Positions 38,400 to 51,599 are shown, counted from the stretch's first letter. The stretch: 64,000 nt of DNA from Balaenoptera acutorostrata (GCF_949987535.1 NC_080073.1:92357344-92421343), one strand, 5' to 3'. Notes: generated by a model from the letters alone, not told the origin. Program-made: numbers and translations.

Positions 38400-40120
38400 A
38401 AAACTAAAGGCTGCTTTTTTCTAATAGAATTGATTTTTCAGAACAGTTTTAGGTTCACAGCAAAACTGTGTACAAAGTACACATGTGCTTCCTGCCCCAC
38501 CTCCTCACCGCTTCCCTCACTACCACCATAGGGCACCACAGTGATGTATTTGTTAAAAATCCATGAACTTACACTGACATGTCGTTATCACTCGAAGTCC
38601 CTAGTTTACATTAGCGTTCACTCATCCTGTTGTACATTCTATGGGTTCTGACAGATACATAACGACATGTATCTACCATTATAATACCATACGGAGTAGT
38701 TTCACTGCCCCGAAAACTCTCTGTGCTCCGCCTATTCATCTCTACTTCTCCTCTAATACTTGGCAACCATGGATGTTTTTACTGTCTCCATAGTTTTGCC
38801 TTTTCCACAATGTCATATAGTTGGAATCATACAGTCTGTAGCCTTTTCAGATTGGCTTCTTTCACTTCAAAATATACACTTAAGTTTTCTGCATGTCTTT
38901 TCAAGGCTTGAAAGCTCATGTCTTCTTAGCACTGAATAATATTCCATTTTTTGGGATGTACCACAGTTATTTATCCATTCATCTGCTGAAGGACATCTTG
39001 GTTGCTTTCAGGTTTGGGCAACAATGAATAAAGCTGCTATAAACATTTGTGTGCAGGGTTTTGTGTGGACATAATTTTTCAACTCATTTGGGTAAATACC
39101 AAGGAGCACACTTGCTGGATCATATGGTAAGAGTATGTTTAGTTTTATTAGAAAAAACTGCCAAATTGTCTTCAAAAGTGGCTGTACCATTTTGTATTCC
39201 CACCAACAATGAATGAGAGTTTCCTTGGCAGCATCTGGTGTTATCAGTGTTTTGGATTTTCACTGTTGTAATAGGTCTGTAGTCATAATTTGTTTTAATG
39301 TGCAGTTCACTAATGACATATGATATGGAACATCTTTTCCTATGCTTATTTGCCATCTGTACATCTTTTTTGGTGGGGTGTCTGTTCAGATCTTTTGCCC
39401 ATTTTTTAATTTGGTTGTTTGTTTTTTCATAGTAGAGCTTTAAGAGATCTGTTTATATTTTGGATAACAGTCCTTTATCGGATATGTCTTTTGCAAATAT
39501 TTTCTCCCAGTCTCTAGCTTATCTTCTCATTCTCGTGACAGTCTTTCCCAGATCAGAATTTTTTATTTTTAAAATCCAACTTATCAATTATTTCTTTCAT
39601 GGATCACGCCTTTGAGGTTGTATCTAAAATGTCATTACCAAACTCAAGGTCATCTAGATTTTCTCCTATGTTACCTTCTAGGAGATTTTCGATTTTGCAT
39701 TTATCTATTTTACATTTAGGTCTATGACTCACTTTATGTTAAATTTTGCGAATAGTGTTAAGATCTGTGTCTAGATTCCTTATTTTACACTCGTATGTCC
39801 AGTTGTTTTAGCACCATTTTTGAAAAGAATATCTTTTTTCCATTGTGTTGCCTTTGCTCCTTTGTAAAAGATTGGTTGACTATATTTATGTGGGGCTATT
39901 TGGTCTCTCTAGTCTGTTCCATTGATCTATTTGTCTATTCTTTCACCAGTGCCAAGACTTTACAGTAAATCTTGAAGTTGAGTAGTGTCAGTCCTCCAAC
40001 TTCGTGCTTCTCCTTCAATATAGGCTCATTTATAGACTAGTTCCTTCTGAATATAGTACAAAGGTACTCAATTCTAGTTTCTTTTCTCTCTCCTAGCTTT
40101 GACTTTTCCCACAGTGCTCA
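38400..40120 (-). mobile_element. Ancient L1 (L1M-type) 3'UTR plus ORF2 C-terminal remnant
   Basis: A second antisense old L1. The 3'UTR block 'gaacagttttaggttcacagcaaaactg' is followed by 'catatagttggaatcatacagtctgtagcc' and 'aataatattccatttttt'. ORF2 C-terminal text follows ('tggttgctttcaggtttgggcaacaatgaataaagctgc', 'ggataacagtcctttatcgg', 'ttccattgatctatttgtc', ending 'gaagttgagtagtgtcagtcctccaactt' near 40005). A 60-codon scrap of the C-terminal protein is visible at 39008-39190. Separate from the element at 36.5 kb because both contain a 3'UTR. Confidence 0.78.
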
Positions 40121-41612
40121 CCTTGGGAATAGTAGACAAAATGGCATTCTGTTTTCTCTTTTTTCCTTACCTTAAGGAAATTTGATATCAGAGGCATTTC
40201 TTATTAATTATCTGTTTTGTGAGACAGGAAGAAGTGGTCTTTCTATCTAGTTGGATGACTGGGTAGGGGTTGGGGAGACGGCTCCTGGATGCTTCTGGAA
40301 TGATTCCAGACACTTTTTTCCTGGAAGATACCTGGCAAACAAGCCATCACTGCCCAGTGGGATTTCGCTTGTTCTTGGGTCAGACCCTCTCCTGTGACCA
40401 CCAGGAATGGGACAAATAGTTTTAAACACCGACTCGTGAAAAGTACCTTTTTCAATATAGGGTTCAAAAATAAGGAGATACTACAGCAAGAAGATTTTAC
40501 ACATACTGAAAATCCTGGATTTTCTGAATTATATTTTCTAATGTTGATCACATAGGAAAGAATGAAAATGTTTTTAAAAATGTAAGTATAATGTATATAT
40601 TGTTCTAATTAGAAAAACAATCTTTCACATATTTAATAGTGTTCAAAATAGGATGAAGAAAATGACTCAAAATGCTTAAGGCTAAAGCATGTACTTCAGA
40701 TTGCCTTTTGTTATATAAATGTGATACATTTAATAATTCATATTTTGGAATACATTAATGCAAACAATAATTTTAGATTGTCATCAAATTTTTAAATATG
40801 CAACACAAGAAATTTTCATTTTTGTTAATATTCTCAGATAAAATTGGACACTTCAGACATATGCATAGTTTCACCCATGGAAAAGCATCCAAATTGTTTT
40901 GTTTAAGTAATATAGAATTAAGAAAGTTACTCATATTTTATTTAAAATGAATAGTGCATTTCTGGGTATGAAAAGTTATTGAAATAGGAAAAGTAAGAAA
41001 TGTTGTGCTTTATTTTCTAGAATACCTGGAAAAGCACAGGGATATTTACAAGGTCCCCACAAATGATCTTGTAAATAATGTATTTCTTGGTTTTGGAAAT
41101 GAGGTATTTACATAGAGAAAGACTCTTTAAAGTATCTAATTACAAAGAATGAAGAAGATCAGATAGAATGATTCTTGAAGAGCAGTAATCAGCATCTACA
41201 AAGTTACTTGGGACTACTTTTAAACATCGGTATAAGATGCATTTTCTACTTTTTAAATAGCTGATTAGTATTATTTGGAAAATTTCACCTCCCAGTACTT
41301 TCTGAGTCATGATCATCACATGTATAATTATCCCTTATAGATGAAGAGAGTTCACACACGCGTTTGTGGTTATTGTTTATGTGTTGTTCTTTTTTCTGTT
41401 CTGTTGTTTATGTGTTTCTTGTTTTTGGTCCAGTCCTTGATCCCATCAAGTTTGCTTTAAACAATTTACTCTGGAATGCATCCTAGAAAAGTGTCTGATC
41501 TAAAATTACTCTATAGCACTACTTCTCCCTCAGGTGAATCAAACATACCCCACATTTACACAAGGATTAGGATGACCTTGTGGTTTATCATTCAAATAGG
41601 GCATTTTATTGC
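40121..41612. other. Unique AT-rich sequence, no gene seen
   Basis: No recognised repeat or exon. The 102-codon minus frame at 40243-40551 overlaps a second frame and has no domain. Confidence 0.5.
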
Positions 41613-42091
41613 TGTTATGGGTTGTGTCCCCCCAAAATATATGTAAAGACCTAACTAATAGTACCTCGGAATGTGACCTTATTTTGGAAATAGGGTTTTT
41701 ATAGAGCTAATCAAATTAAAATAAGATCATTAGGATGAGCTCTACTGCAACATGACTGGTGGTCTTATAAAAAAGGGAAATTTGGACATAGAGACAGACC
41801 AACATGTAGGGAAGATGATGTAAAGAAACACAGGGAGAATGCTATATGAAGATGGAAGATTGTAGTGATTCATCTATTTAATCCCTGGAATGCCAAAGAT
41901 TGCCAGCCAGCCACCAGAAGCTAGGAAGAGTCAAGAAAGGACACGTCGACAAGTTTCAGAGGGAACATGATCCTGGTAACACCTTAATTCCAGACTTCTA
42001 GTCCTCAGAACTGTGAGACAACAAATTTCTGTTTCTTTAAGTCAGCCAGTTTGTGGTACTTTGTAACTGTAACCCTAGTAAATGAATACAA
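41613..42091 (+). repeat. MLT1-type LTR (ERVL-MaLR), solo
   Basis: A non-coding LTR of the mammalian MaLR class in sense orientation. It starts tgttatgggttgtgtcccccc, has a 'gaccttattttggaaatagggtttt' block, 'ggtggtcttataaaaaag', 'agattgccagccagccaccagaagctagg', 'cagaactgtgagacaacaaatttctg' and ends 'aagtcagccagtttgtggtactttg..gaataca'. This is close to the standard MLT1 layout and length. No internal region adjoins it, so it is a solo LTR. Confidence 0.85.
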
Positions 42092-42099
42092 TTTTTTTT

Positions 42100-43500
42100 T
42101 CTGACCTCTCTTATTTCTGTTGAAAAGGGTGTTATGTTAGTACTTTGAGGGTGTTGTGTCATTTTTCTCTGTTTTAAGATTTTCATTTTGCCTTTGGTTT
42201 TCAACAGTTTGACTCTAACGTGCCTACATGTGGTTTTCTTTACATATATCCTCTTTGGATCCCATGTTTCTTTGACCTGTGATGATGTATTTCATAGGTT
42301 TAGAAATATTCTTTGAAATAACTTTTCTAATAATATGTTCCACATTTCTCTCTCTCTCTCACTTCCATATGGGATTCCAAATATACATTATGTTAGTCTT
42401 ATTTACCAACTTCCATATGTCTCATGACATTTTCTGTGTTTTAATTTTTTTTCTCTCAATACTGCAATCTGGATATTTCCTATTGTTCTATCTTCCAATT
42501 CACTAATGCTCTCTCTTTCTCTCTTCTGTTAAACGCATATTTTGAATTATCAGTTTTAGGTTATTGTATGTTTTTAGTTCCGGACTTTCCATTTGAATCT
42601 TTATTATATATTCCAATTCTCTTGTGATAGTTACTGTACTTCCAAAAATGCTATCATTGAATATATTAATCATAGTTATTTGAAAGTCTGGTTTGGATAA
42701 AAACTGCAGTATCTGCATCATCATAGATCTGTTTTATTGCGCAAATTTTCTGTTGGCTTTCTGTCATTTGGTCTCATTTACTGGCAAGACTGGTAATTTC
42801 AGATTGTCTGCCAGACATTGTATATGAAAAATTATAGGTGCTCTTGTTGAAGTTATCTTCCTCCAGAGAGAAGTTAGTCACCTTCTGGCAGCAAATAGGT
42901 ATGAGAAAACCATTTGAATACAATCAGGCATTGAGATTATTCAAGGCTATGTTTCAGCTTTGTGATGTTTTGCTCTTCCTAATTTTCTCCTACTCCTATA
43001 GTGCAGCCCTCCAGAGGTCTCAACAGAAAGCCTGAGGTTTCACTGAAATGGTCATGAAGAGATTTCAATTCCTAGTTTTGTTCTTCAGAACTGTAAGTCA
43101 GGTAAACCTTCAATCTGCTTCTTAGCTTCTTATCAGCTGGTTTTGCTCAATTTCTTGACCTCTTGCTGCAGGTCTAGAGAGCTTAGGAACTGGCAAATTT
43201 CTTGAGAGAAAATTGAACACAGAACATAGGAGTTAATTCCTCTGTGCTTCTTCTTCCCCCAGGATCTTTGATTTCCTGAACATGGGGGCCTATTTTTGTC
43301 TCTCCAGGCTAGTAAGCCTACCATAGATACGAGGATTTCTATTTAGGCTAGGCTTCTCCACATACGTGAACCAACTGGAAAATATTTGTTGAATATAGGA
43401 TTCAACTGAGTGACATCTTCTTTTCTCTAAGATCTTAGCCCATAAAATCTGTTAGCCTTAGTTGATCACTACTGTTTTCAAATAGCTGTCTTGTTAAATA
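42100..43500 (-). mobile_element. Ancient L1 or HAL1: ORF1 and 5' region remnant
   Basis: The minus strand carries decayed ORF1-region text, seen on the plus strand as 'ccatatgggattccaaatatacattatgttag', 'ccatatgtctcatgacattttctgtg', 'gttctatcttccaattcactaatgctctc' and 'ggactttccatttgaatc'. An old 5'UTR follows ('tctgccagacattgtatatgaaaaattatagg', 'gttatcttcctccagagagaa'). No adjacent ORF2 is seen, so either an internally deleted L1 or a HAL1 (ORF1-only) element fits. The right boundary is vague. Confidence 0.6.
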
Positions 43501-44149
43501 TATATTCTCTTATCCTATTTTTATCTGTTGTTCTCTAGGAGTTTTTTTCCCTGACACGAACTTTTTTGTTTTTGTGCAGAAACCTATTTTTTAAATACCT
43601 GTATTTTATCTATTTTTATTTTCTCTTCTCTATATCTTTCCACCACTTCCCTCATTTTCCTTATGTTCTTCATTCTTTTAGTAAATAAAATACGATCTAA
43701 TTATGGAAGTAATCATAGGATTGATATTGATGATATATATACCAAAAAAATTTAAAAAAGGAATAGCCACAAATGTTGAATAAACTTAAAAAAGAAAGCC
43801 ATCATTCCTACTCTACAATTATTCTTTTCCATATGTCCTCAGTCCCCAAGCAACACTTTTGGACCGACCCAGATATCAAATCCAATATTTTTACCACTTT
43901 TAAACTTTCTGTCATGATCCTTTGCTTCACTTCCCTCTTTAGGTTTCCTATTCATCTCTAGAAGCATTTCACTTCAAATATGTTCAACAATTTTTCTCTC
44001 TCCATCAACAGTTGAACATATAGTCCTAGTTTTTGTCATCTGTCCCTTAGTACACTAGTAGCACCCTTTTACCCTAAAATTACTATATATTGCTATCATT
44101 AGCCATTCACACTCAGCAAGATCTCAATCCTAGCTGAACCAAAATATGA

Positions 44150-45210
44150 AAATTTTATACTGAGCTGCAGACTAATTTATCCAACTGCCTACCTGACATT
44201 TGCTCTATAAAGTCTAATAACCATCTCATAATTATTAATAATATCCCCCAAACAGAATTTTTGTCCTCCCTACCCCATCTCCTTAAACTAGTCCTCCTCC
44301 TGAATCCTCAGCTACTATAAATGGCACTAGCATCCACCTAGTTGCTAGAGAAATAAATCTGGGAGTCATCGTTAGGTTCTACCCTTCCTGCTACCCAGGA
44401 AATGTATGTTGAATCCTCTTACTTCTTTCCATTCCCACTGCCACCCTGCACCGCAATACACCATTATCTTTCTTAGATTGAAGTTAAGAGCCTCTTAACC
44501 TCAGTTTTTTGGTTTTTCTGGTTTTTTTCTCTATATGGCTCCAACATTAACATTTTTTAAATGTAAAGATTATAAATGGGAGCTGAGAATAGGGACTATA
44601 GCTTGAGAAAAATACATAAAAAAGTAATCCAAGCACCACATTTTTTCGTAAGGGGCCTGACCAGTAAGTGGTCTGCTGTAAGAAGTGGTCTTGTAGTCTG
44701 ATGGCATTACTGCCTTGATTAAGGGCTTTATATCTTAGCTTTAGTAGCTTCTCATTGCTCTCAACACAAAATACTCACCATGGCCTATGCAGACCTGCTT
44801 GATCTGCCTGTTATCCCAAACCACTCTCCTCTCACTCAGCCACAACCACACTGGCCTTTCACTTCTGGTCCTTTACCTTATTATCCCTTCTCTTTATAAT
44901 TCTTATTACTTATCTCTTCCATTTCATCTTTCAAGCATCAGTTCAGCAATCATTTTTCTGCTCTCTCTGTCTTAAGTGACCCTAGTTATACTCCATCATG
45001 CCACATAGCTTATTGACTTTGCAATTTATGTAACAATGTAAAATTCTTTTTTTTGTTTCTGTTGTTATTTATTGTATATTGTTTATTTTTGCCACTGTAA
45101 TAAAGTTTCAGGAACCTTATCTATCATGTTTGCTCCTTCTGTCCTTAGAATAATAGCTGGCTCAGAGTAGGGGCTCCCTGAATAATTACTGAGTAAATAA
45201 ATTTTTGGAA
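44150..45210 (+). mobile_element. L2 LINE 3' half, interrupted
   Basis: Sense L2 order: 'gagctgcagactaatttatccaactgcctacctgac' near 44162, 'gcactagcatccacctagttgctagag' near 44322, 'ctgggagtcatcgttaggttctacccttcc' near 44360, 'cttctcattgctctcaacacaaaatactcaccatggcctatgcagacctgc' near 44750, 'cactggcctttcacttctgg' near 44850, and the 3' end 'ggctcagagtaggggctccctgaataattactgagtaaat' to 45200. A non-L2 stretch at about 44510-44695 interrupts it. Frames are dead. Confidence 0.75.
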
Positions 45211-46316
45211 GGGCTCTAAAGTTTCCTCCGAAGTTCCAAAAAGTTCTAATTAATCTATATTTTGCTGAAATAAAATCTAATTTCTCAGGTATTAGCATTT
45301 GTAATAAAATGATTTATTCTTCAGCTTTATGTTCTGATTTTATATATAGTATAGCCAATTATATTTTATTGCAAGTCTAAAGCAGCTCTGTTATATCCTA
45401 GATCAAATAGGCTTTATGAGCCTTCAAGGGAGCCTAAACTATATTTATTACATTGTTTTTGTATGAAAATGTGGTCCGTGGTCCAAGTAACAAAAAATTT
45501 ACTTCCAACAAACTTTGAGTTCAAAAGTAATTTTTACATTGATGACAGTCCATATTGAGTTCTGAGTGTTCATTATATCTTTGGGTCAGAAAGCAAGTTG
45601 CACTATGAACATCTGAATATCCATGCAGCAACCACATTAAGCCCTGTTTTCAGAAGTAGGGATGATGTAAAGAGCAAACAGGTAAATATAATTCTTTTAA
45701 GAAACAAGGAAGGTACATGATGTATAACTCCAGCCTTGTGTTAAGTACATTCTGCTTTTGACATTGGATTTGAGTGAAATAATCTGATCAGAAAGATAGT
45801 CCTTAAATGGATCTCTGTGCTATAGACAATGTAAAAATATCATCAAAAAAGAAGATATTTATTGGTACAGGTTTGGTGGTCATTCCAAAAATCTTTAGGG
45901 TTAAATCCTGTTCAGTTTCTAAAAATTCATCTGAAAGAAGATGTAGAGAAGGCATTCTCTTCTATAATAAAATAATGTTTCCTTTTGTTTGTATTCATGT
46001 TTGTCTTTGATATATATTTCACTAGTTTATGAGATTAATAGAGGGCTGTATTCTGTACTGTTTAGCCCAACTATTTTTACTTCCTTAAATAATTATTTTA
46101 TATAAGTAAGAGTTTTATTTATTTTTTTTACACGAACAGGAATTTAACGTGTTTTCCTGGCCAGGAATTAAAATCTAATTCACTCAAAACAGATAATATC
46201 CTAATTTCTGTATTAATACTCACAAAGTGTTGTTTCAATAAAAATTATATAAATTTAATGACTCTCAGGGAAGAATTAAAAATACCTCCATGTCCATATA
46301 TCAGCAGAACTCAATT
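45211..46316. other. Unique AT-rich sequence, no gene seen
   Basis: No repeat family or exon recognised. Confidence 0.5.
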
Positions 46317-46332
46317 TATATTTGTTATTCTT
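46317..46332 (+). repeat. Target-site duplication copy 1 (left of old L1)
   Basis: tatatttgttattctt. It matches 47464-47479 at 15 of 16 positions. It marks the left edge of the old L1 insertion. Confidence 0.85.
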
Positions 46333-47463
46333 TTTTTTTAATTGTGGTATAATTGACATACAACATTGTATTAGTTTCAGATGTACAACATGTCTACTGA
46401 TTCGATATTTGTATATATTATGAAATGATCACCACAAAAAGTCTAGTTAACATCCATCACCATACATAGCTACAGAATTTGTTACTCTTGTGATGAGAAC
46501 TTTTGAGATTTACTCTTTCAGGAACTTCCAATATGCAATACAGTATTAGCTGTCGTTGCCATGCTGTACATTATAGCCCCATGACTTATGCATTTTATAA
46601 CAGGAAGTTTGTATGTTTTCATCCCCTTCCCCCCTGCTTCTGGCAACCACCAATCTGTTTTCTGTACCTACAAGCAATTTTTTTTATTCCACATATAAGG
46701 AGGTCATATGGTGTTTATCTTTCTCTGTCTGACTTATTTCACTTAGCATAATACCCTCAAGTTCCATTCACGTAGTTGCAAATGGCAAGATTTCATTCTT
46801 TTTTATAGCTGAGTAATATTCAATTGTTTGTGTGTGTGTATCATATTTTCTTTATCCATTCATCTATCAGTGGACACTTAGGTTGTTTCCATATCTTGAC
46901 TATTATAAATAATGCTGCAATGAACATGGGGATGTATATATCTCTTCGAGTTAGTGTTTTTCTTTTCTTTGGATAAATAACCAGAAGTGGAATTGCTGGA
47001 TTATACGGTAGTTCTATTTTTAATTTTTTGAGGAATCTCCAAACTGTGTTCCATAGTGCCTGCACCAATTTACATTCCCACCAACCTTTACTCCACATCC
47101 TTGCCAACACTTGATATCTCTTATCTTTTTGATAACAGCTATTCTAATAGGTGTGAGGTTATATCTCACTGTGGTTTTGATTGGCATTTCCCTGAATATT
47201 AGTGATGTTGAGCATCTTTACATATATCTGTTGGTCATCTGTATGGCTTGTTTAGAAAAATGTCCATTCAGATTCTCTGTCCATTTTTTTAGTCAGATTG
47301 TTTGGAGGGTTTTGGGGGGGGGGGTGTTTGGTATTAAATTGAATGAGTTCTTTATATATTTTTGGATATTAACTCCTTATCAGATATAGGGTTTGCAATT
47401 ATTTTCCCCTATTCAGTAGGTTGCCTTTTCATTTTGTTAATGGTTTCCTTTGCTGTGCATAAA
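46333..47463 (-). mobile_element. Old L1 3' end, 5'-truncated, host of L1-B
   Basis: A minus-strand old L1 of about 1.1 kb: T-rich tail at 46333, 3'UTR ('aattgtggtataattgacatacaacattg', 'gtatatattatgaaatgatcaccac'), then ORF2 C-terminal text. A 89-codon C-terminal remnant at 46841-47110 reads ..[13 protein letters not shown]... It stops abruptly at about 47463 in ORF2 (5' truncation). Matching target-site repeats flank it (46317-46332; 47464-47479). An 11-base G run at 47314-47324 interrupts the coding remnant. It is clearly more diverged than L1-B. Confidence 0.85.
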
Positions 47464-47466
47464 TAT

Positions 47467-47479
47467 ATTTGCTATTCTT
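47467..47479 (+). repeat. Target-site duplication copy 2 (shared by old L1 and L1-B)
   Basis: atttgctattctt. It serves as the right-hand duplication of the old L1 (extended to 47464) and as the left-hand duplication of L1-B. Confidence 0.9.
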
Positions 47480-47719
47480 TGTTTTTTTAATTTTTTAATT
47501 TAATTTATTTTTTTATACAGCAGGTTCTTATTAGTCATCAATTTTATACACATCAGTGTATACATGTCAATACCAATCACTCAATTCATCACACCACCAT
47601 CCCCAACCCCCCGCGGCTTTCCCCCCTTGGCGTCCATACATTTGTTCTCTATATCTGTGTCTCAACTTCTGCCCTGCAAACCGGTTCATCTGTACCATTT
47701 TTCTAGGTTCCACATACAT

Positions 47720-50700
47720 GCGTTAATATATGATATTTGTTTTTCTCTTTCTGACTTACTTCACTCTGTATGACAGTCTCTAGATCCATCCACGTCTCAA
47801 CAAATGACCCAATTTCTTTCCTTTTTATGGCTGAGTAATATTCCATTGTATATATGTACCACTTCTTCTTTATCCATTCGTCTGCCGATGGGCATTAAGG
47901 TTGCTTCCATGACCTGGCTATTGTAAATAGTGCTGCAATGAACATTGGGGTGCATGTGTCATTTTAAATTACAGTTTTCTCTGGGTATATGGCCAGTAGT
48001 GGGATTGCTGGGTCATATGGTAATTCTATTTTTAGTTTTTTAAGGAACCTCCATATTGTTCTCCATAGTGGCTGTATCAATATACATTCCCACCAACAGT
48101 GCAAGAGGGTTCCCTTTTCTACACACCCTCTCCAGCATTTGTTGTTTGTAGATTTTCTGATGATGCCCATTCTAACTGGTGTGAGGTGATACCTCATTGT
48201 AGTTTTGATTTGCATTTCTCTAATAATTAGTGAGGTTGAGCATCTTTTCATGTGCTTCGTGGCCATCTGTATGTCTTCTTTGGAGAAATGTCTATTTAGG
48301 TCTTCTGCCCATTTTTGGATTGGGCTGTTTGTTTCTTTAATATTGAGCTGCATGAGCTGTTTATATATTTTGGAGATTAATCCTTTGTCCATTGATTTGT
48401 TTGCAAATATTTTCTCCCATTCTGAGGGTTGTCTTTTTGTCTTGTTTATGGTTTCCTTTGCTTTGCAAAAGCTTTTAAGTTTCATTAGGTCCCATTTGTT
48501 GATTTTTGTTTTTATTTCCATTACTCTAGGAGGTGGATCAAAAAAGATCTTGCTGTGATTAATGTCAAAGAGTCTTCTTCCTATGTTTCCCTCTAAGTGT
48601 TTTATAGTGTCTGCTCTTACATTTAGGTCTCAGATCCATTTTGAATTTATTTTTGTGTATCATGTTAGGAAGTGTACTAATTTCATTCTTTTATATGTAG
48701 CTGTCCAGTTTTCCCAGCACCACTTATTGAAGAGACTGTCTTTTCTCCATTGTATATCCTTGCTTCCTTTGTCATAGATTAGTTGACCATAGGTGCGTGG
48801 GTTTATCTCTGGGCTTTCTATCTTGTTCCATTGATCTATGTTTCTGTTTTTGTGCCAGTACCATATTGTCTTGATTACTGTAGCTTTGTAGTATAGTCTG
48901 AAGTCAGGGAGTCTGATTCCTCCAGCTCCATTTTTTTCCCTCAAGACTGCTTTGGCTATTCGGGGTCTTTTGTGTCTCCATACAAATTTTAAGATTTTTT
49001 GTTCTAGTTCCATAAAAAATGCCATTGGTAATTTGATAGGGATTGCATTGAATCTGTAGATTGCTTTGGGTAGTATAGTCATTTTCAAAAGATTGATTCT
49101 TCCAATCCAAGAACATGGTATATCTCTCCATCTGTTGGTATCATCTTTAATTTCTTTCATCAGTGTCTTACACTTTCCTGCATACAGGTCTTTTGTCTCC
49201 CTAGGTAGGTTTATTCCTAGGTATTTTATTCTTCTTGTTGCAATGGTAAATGGGAGTGTTTCCTTAATTTCTCTTTCAGATTTTTCATCATTAGTGTATA
49301 GGAATGCAAGAGATTTCTGGGCATTAATTTTGTATCCTGCAACTTTACCAAATTCATTGATTAGCTCTAGTAGTTTTCTGGTGGCATCTTTAGGATTCTC
49401 TATGTATAGTATCATGTCATCTGCAAACAGTGACAGTTTTACTTCTTCTTTTCCTATTTGTATTCCTTTTATTTCTTTTTCTTCTCTGATTGCCATGGCT
49501 AGGACTTCCGAAACTATGTTGAATAATAGTGGTGAGAGTGGACATCTGTCTTGTTCCTGATCTTAGAGGAAATGCTTTCAGTTTTTCACCATTGAGAACG
49601 ACGTTTGCTGTGGGTTTGTCGTATATGGCCTTTATTATGTTGAAGTAGGTTCCCTCTATGCCCACTTTCTGGAGAGTTTTTAACATAAATGGGTGTTGAA
49701 TTTTGTTAAAAGCTTTTTCTGCATCTATTGAGATGATCATATGATTTTTATTCTTCAATTTGTTAATATGGTGTATCACATTGATTGATTTGCATATATT
49801 GAACAATCCTTGCATCCCTGGAATAAATCCCACTTGATCATGGTGTATGATCCTTTTAAGGTGTTGTTGGATTCTGTTTGCTAGTATTTTGTTGAGGATT
49901 TTTGCATCTATATTCATCAGTGGTATTGGTCTGTAATTTTCTTTTTTTGTAGTATCTGTGTCTGGTTTTGGTATCAGGGTGACGGTATCCTCATAGAATG
50001 AGTTTGGGAGTGTTCCTTTCTCTGCAATTTTTTGGAAGAGTTTGAGAAGGATGGGTGTTAGCTCTTCTCTAAATATTTGATAGAATTCACCTGTGAAGCC
50101 ATCTGGTCCTGGACTTTTGATTGTTGGAAGATTTTTAATCACAGTTACAATTTCATTACTTGTGATTGGTCTGTTCATATTTTCTATTTCTTCCTGGTTC
50201 AGTCTTAGAAGGTTATACCTTTCTAAGAATTTGTTCATTTCTTCTAGATTGTTCATTTTATTGGCATAGAGTTCCTTGTAGGAGTCTCTTAGGATGCTTT
50301 GTATTTCTGCGGTGTCTGTTGTAAGTTCTTCTTTTTCATTTCTAATTTTATTGATTTTTGCCCTCTCCCTCTTTTTCTTGATGAGTCTGGCTAATGGTTT
50401 ATCAATTTTGTTTATCCTCTCAAAGAACCAGCTTTTAGTTTTATTGATCTTTGCTATTGTTTTCTTTGTTTCTATTTCATTTATTTCTGCTCTGATGTTT
50501 ATGATTTCTTTCCTTCTGCTAACTTTGGGTTTTGTTTGTTCTTCTTTCTCTAGTTCCTTTAGTTGTAAGGTTAATTGTTTATTTGAAATTTTTCTTGTTT
50601 CTTGAGGTAGGCTTGTATAGCTTGTATAGCTTATACAAGCTTATATAGCTTGTATAGCTATAAACTTCCTTCTTAGAACTGCTTTTGCTGCATCCCATAG

Positions 50701-51551
50701 GGGATTGTCGTGTTTTCATTGTCATTTGTCTCTAGGTATTTTTTGATTTCCTCTTTGATTTCTTCTGTGATCTCTTGGTTATTTAGTAACGTATTCTTTA
50801 GCCTCCATGTGTTTGTGTTTTTTACGTTTTTTCCCCTGTAATTCATTTCTAATCTCATAGCGTTGTAGTCAGAAAAGATGCTTGATATGATTTCATTTTT
50901 CTTAAATTTACTAAGGCTTGATTTGTGACCCAAGATGTCATCTATCCTGGAGAATGTTCCATGTGCACTTGAGAAGAAAGTGTAATCTGCTGTTTTTGGA
51001 TGGAATGTCCTATAAATATCAATTAAATCTATCTGGTCTATTGTGTCATTTAAAGCTTCTGTTTCCTTATTTATTTTCATTTTGAATGATCTGTCCATTG
51101 GTGTAAGTGAGGTGTTAAAGTCCCCCACTATTATTGTGTTACTGTCGATTTCCTCTTTTATAGCTGTTAGCAGTTGCCTTATGTATTGAGGTGCTCCTAT
51201 GTTGGGTGCATATATATTTATAATTGTTATATCTTCTTCTTGGATTGATCCTTTGATCATTATGTAGTGTCCTTCCTTGTCTCTTGTAACATTCTTTATT
51301 TTAAAGTCTATTTTATCTGATATGCATATTGCTACTCCAGCTTTCTTTTGATTTCCATTTGCATGGAATATCTTTATCCAGCCCCTCCCTTTCAGTCTGT
51401 ATGTGTCCCTAGGTCTGAAGTGCATCTCTTGTAGACAGTATATAGATGGGTCTTGTTTTTGTATCCATTCAGCAAGCCTGTGTCTTTTGGTTGGAGCATT
51501 TAATCCATTCACGTTTAAGGTAATTATCGATATGTATGTTCCTATGACCAT
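47720..51551 (-). pseudogene. L1-B ORF2 (endonuclease / reverse transcriptase) remnant
   Basis: The start is MVIGTYISIITLNVNGL at 51551. The endonuclease frame runs unbroken to 50673 (292 codons). Glu42 (LQEMH) and GDFN (residues 143-146) are intact, but the SRIDHILG motif reads SRIDDILG: the catalytic His is Asp at residue 205. The next frames are the linker and N-terminal RT at 49417-50256 ([22 protein letters not shown]), the RT palm and thumb at 48660-49496 with FADD at about 49416-49427, and the C-terminal domain at 47964-48521. A 37-bp insertion at about 50612-50657 and a missing two bases near 49545 break the frame. Full-length L1 ORF2p is about 1275 residues, matching the 3.8-kb span. 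The 3' end is approximate. Confidence 0.92.
50612..50657. repeat. Hairpin-forming 9-10-bp repeat cluster inside L1-B
   Basis: Five consecutive units replace the single unit found in L1-A and L1-C: cttgtatag, cttgtatag, cttatacaag, cttatatag, cttgtatag. The stretch agcttgtata-gct-tatacaagct is a perfect 10-bp inverted repeat with a 3-base loop. Net gain about 37 bp, a frameshift. Confidence 0.85.
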
Positions 51552-51599
51552 TTTCTTAATTGTTTTGGGTTTGTTTTTGAAGGTCCTTTTCTTCTCTTG

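Noticed and set aside
50612..50657. CRISPR-like or protein-binding repeat array
   Set aside because: Units are contiguous with no spacers and are absent from sister L1 copies. A mutational event inside L1 explains them.
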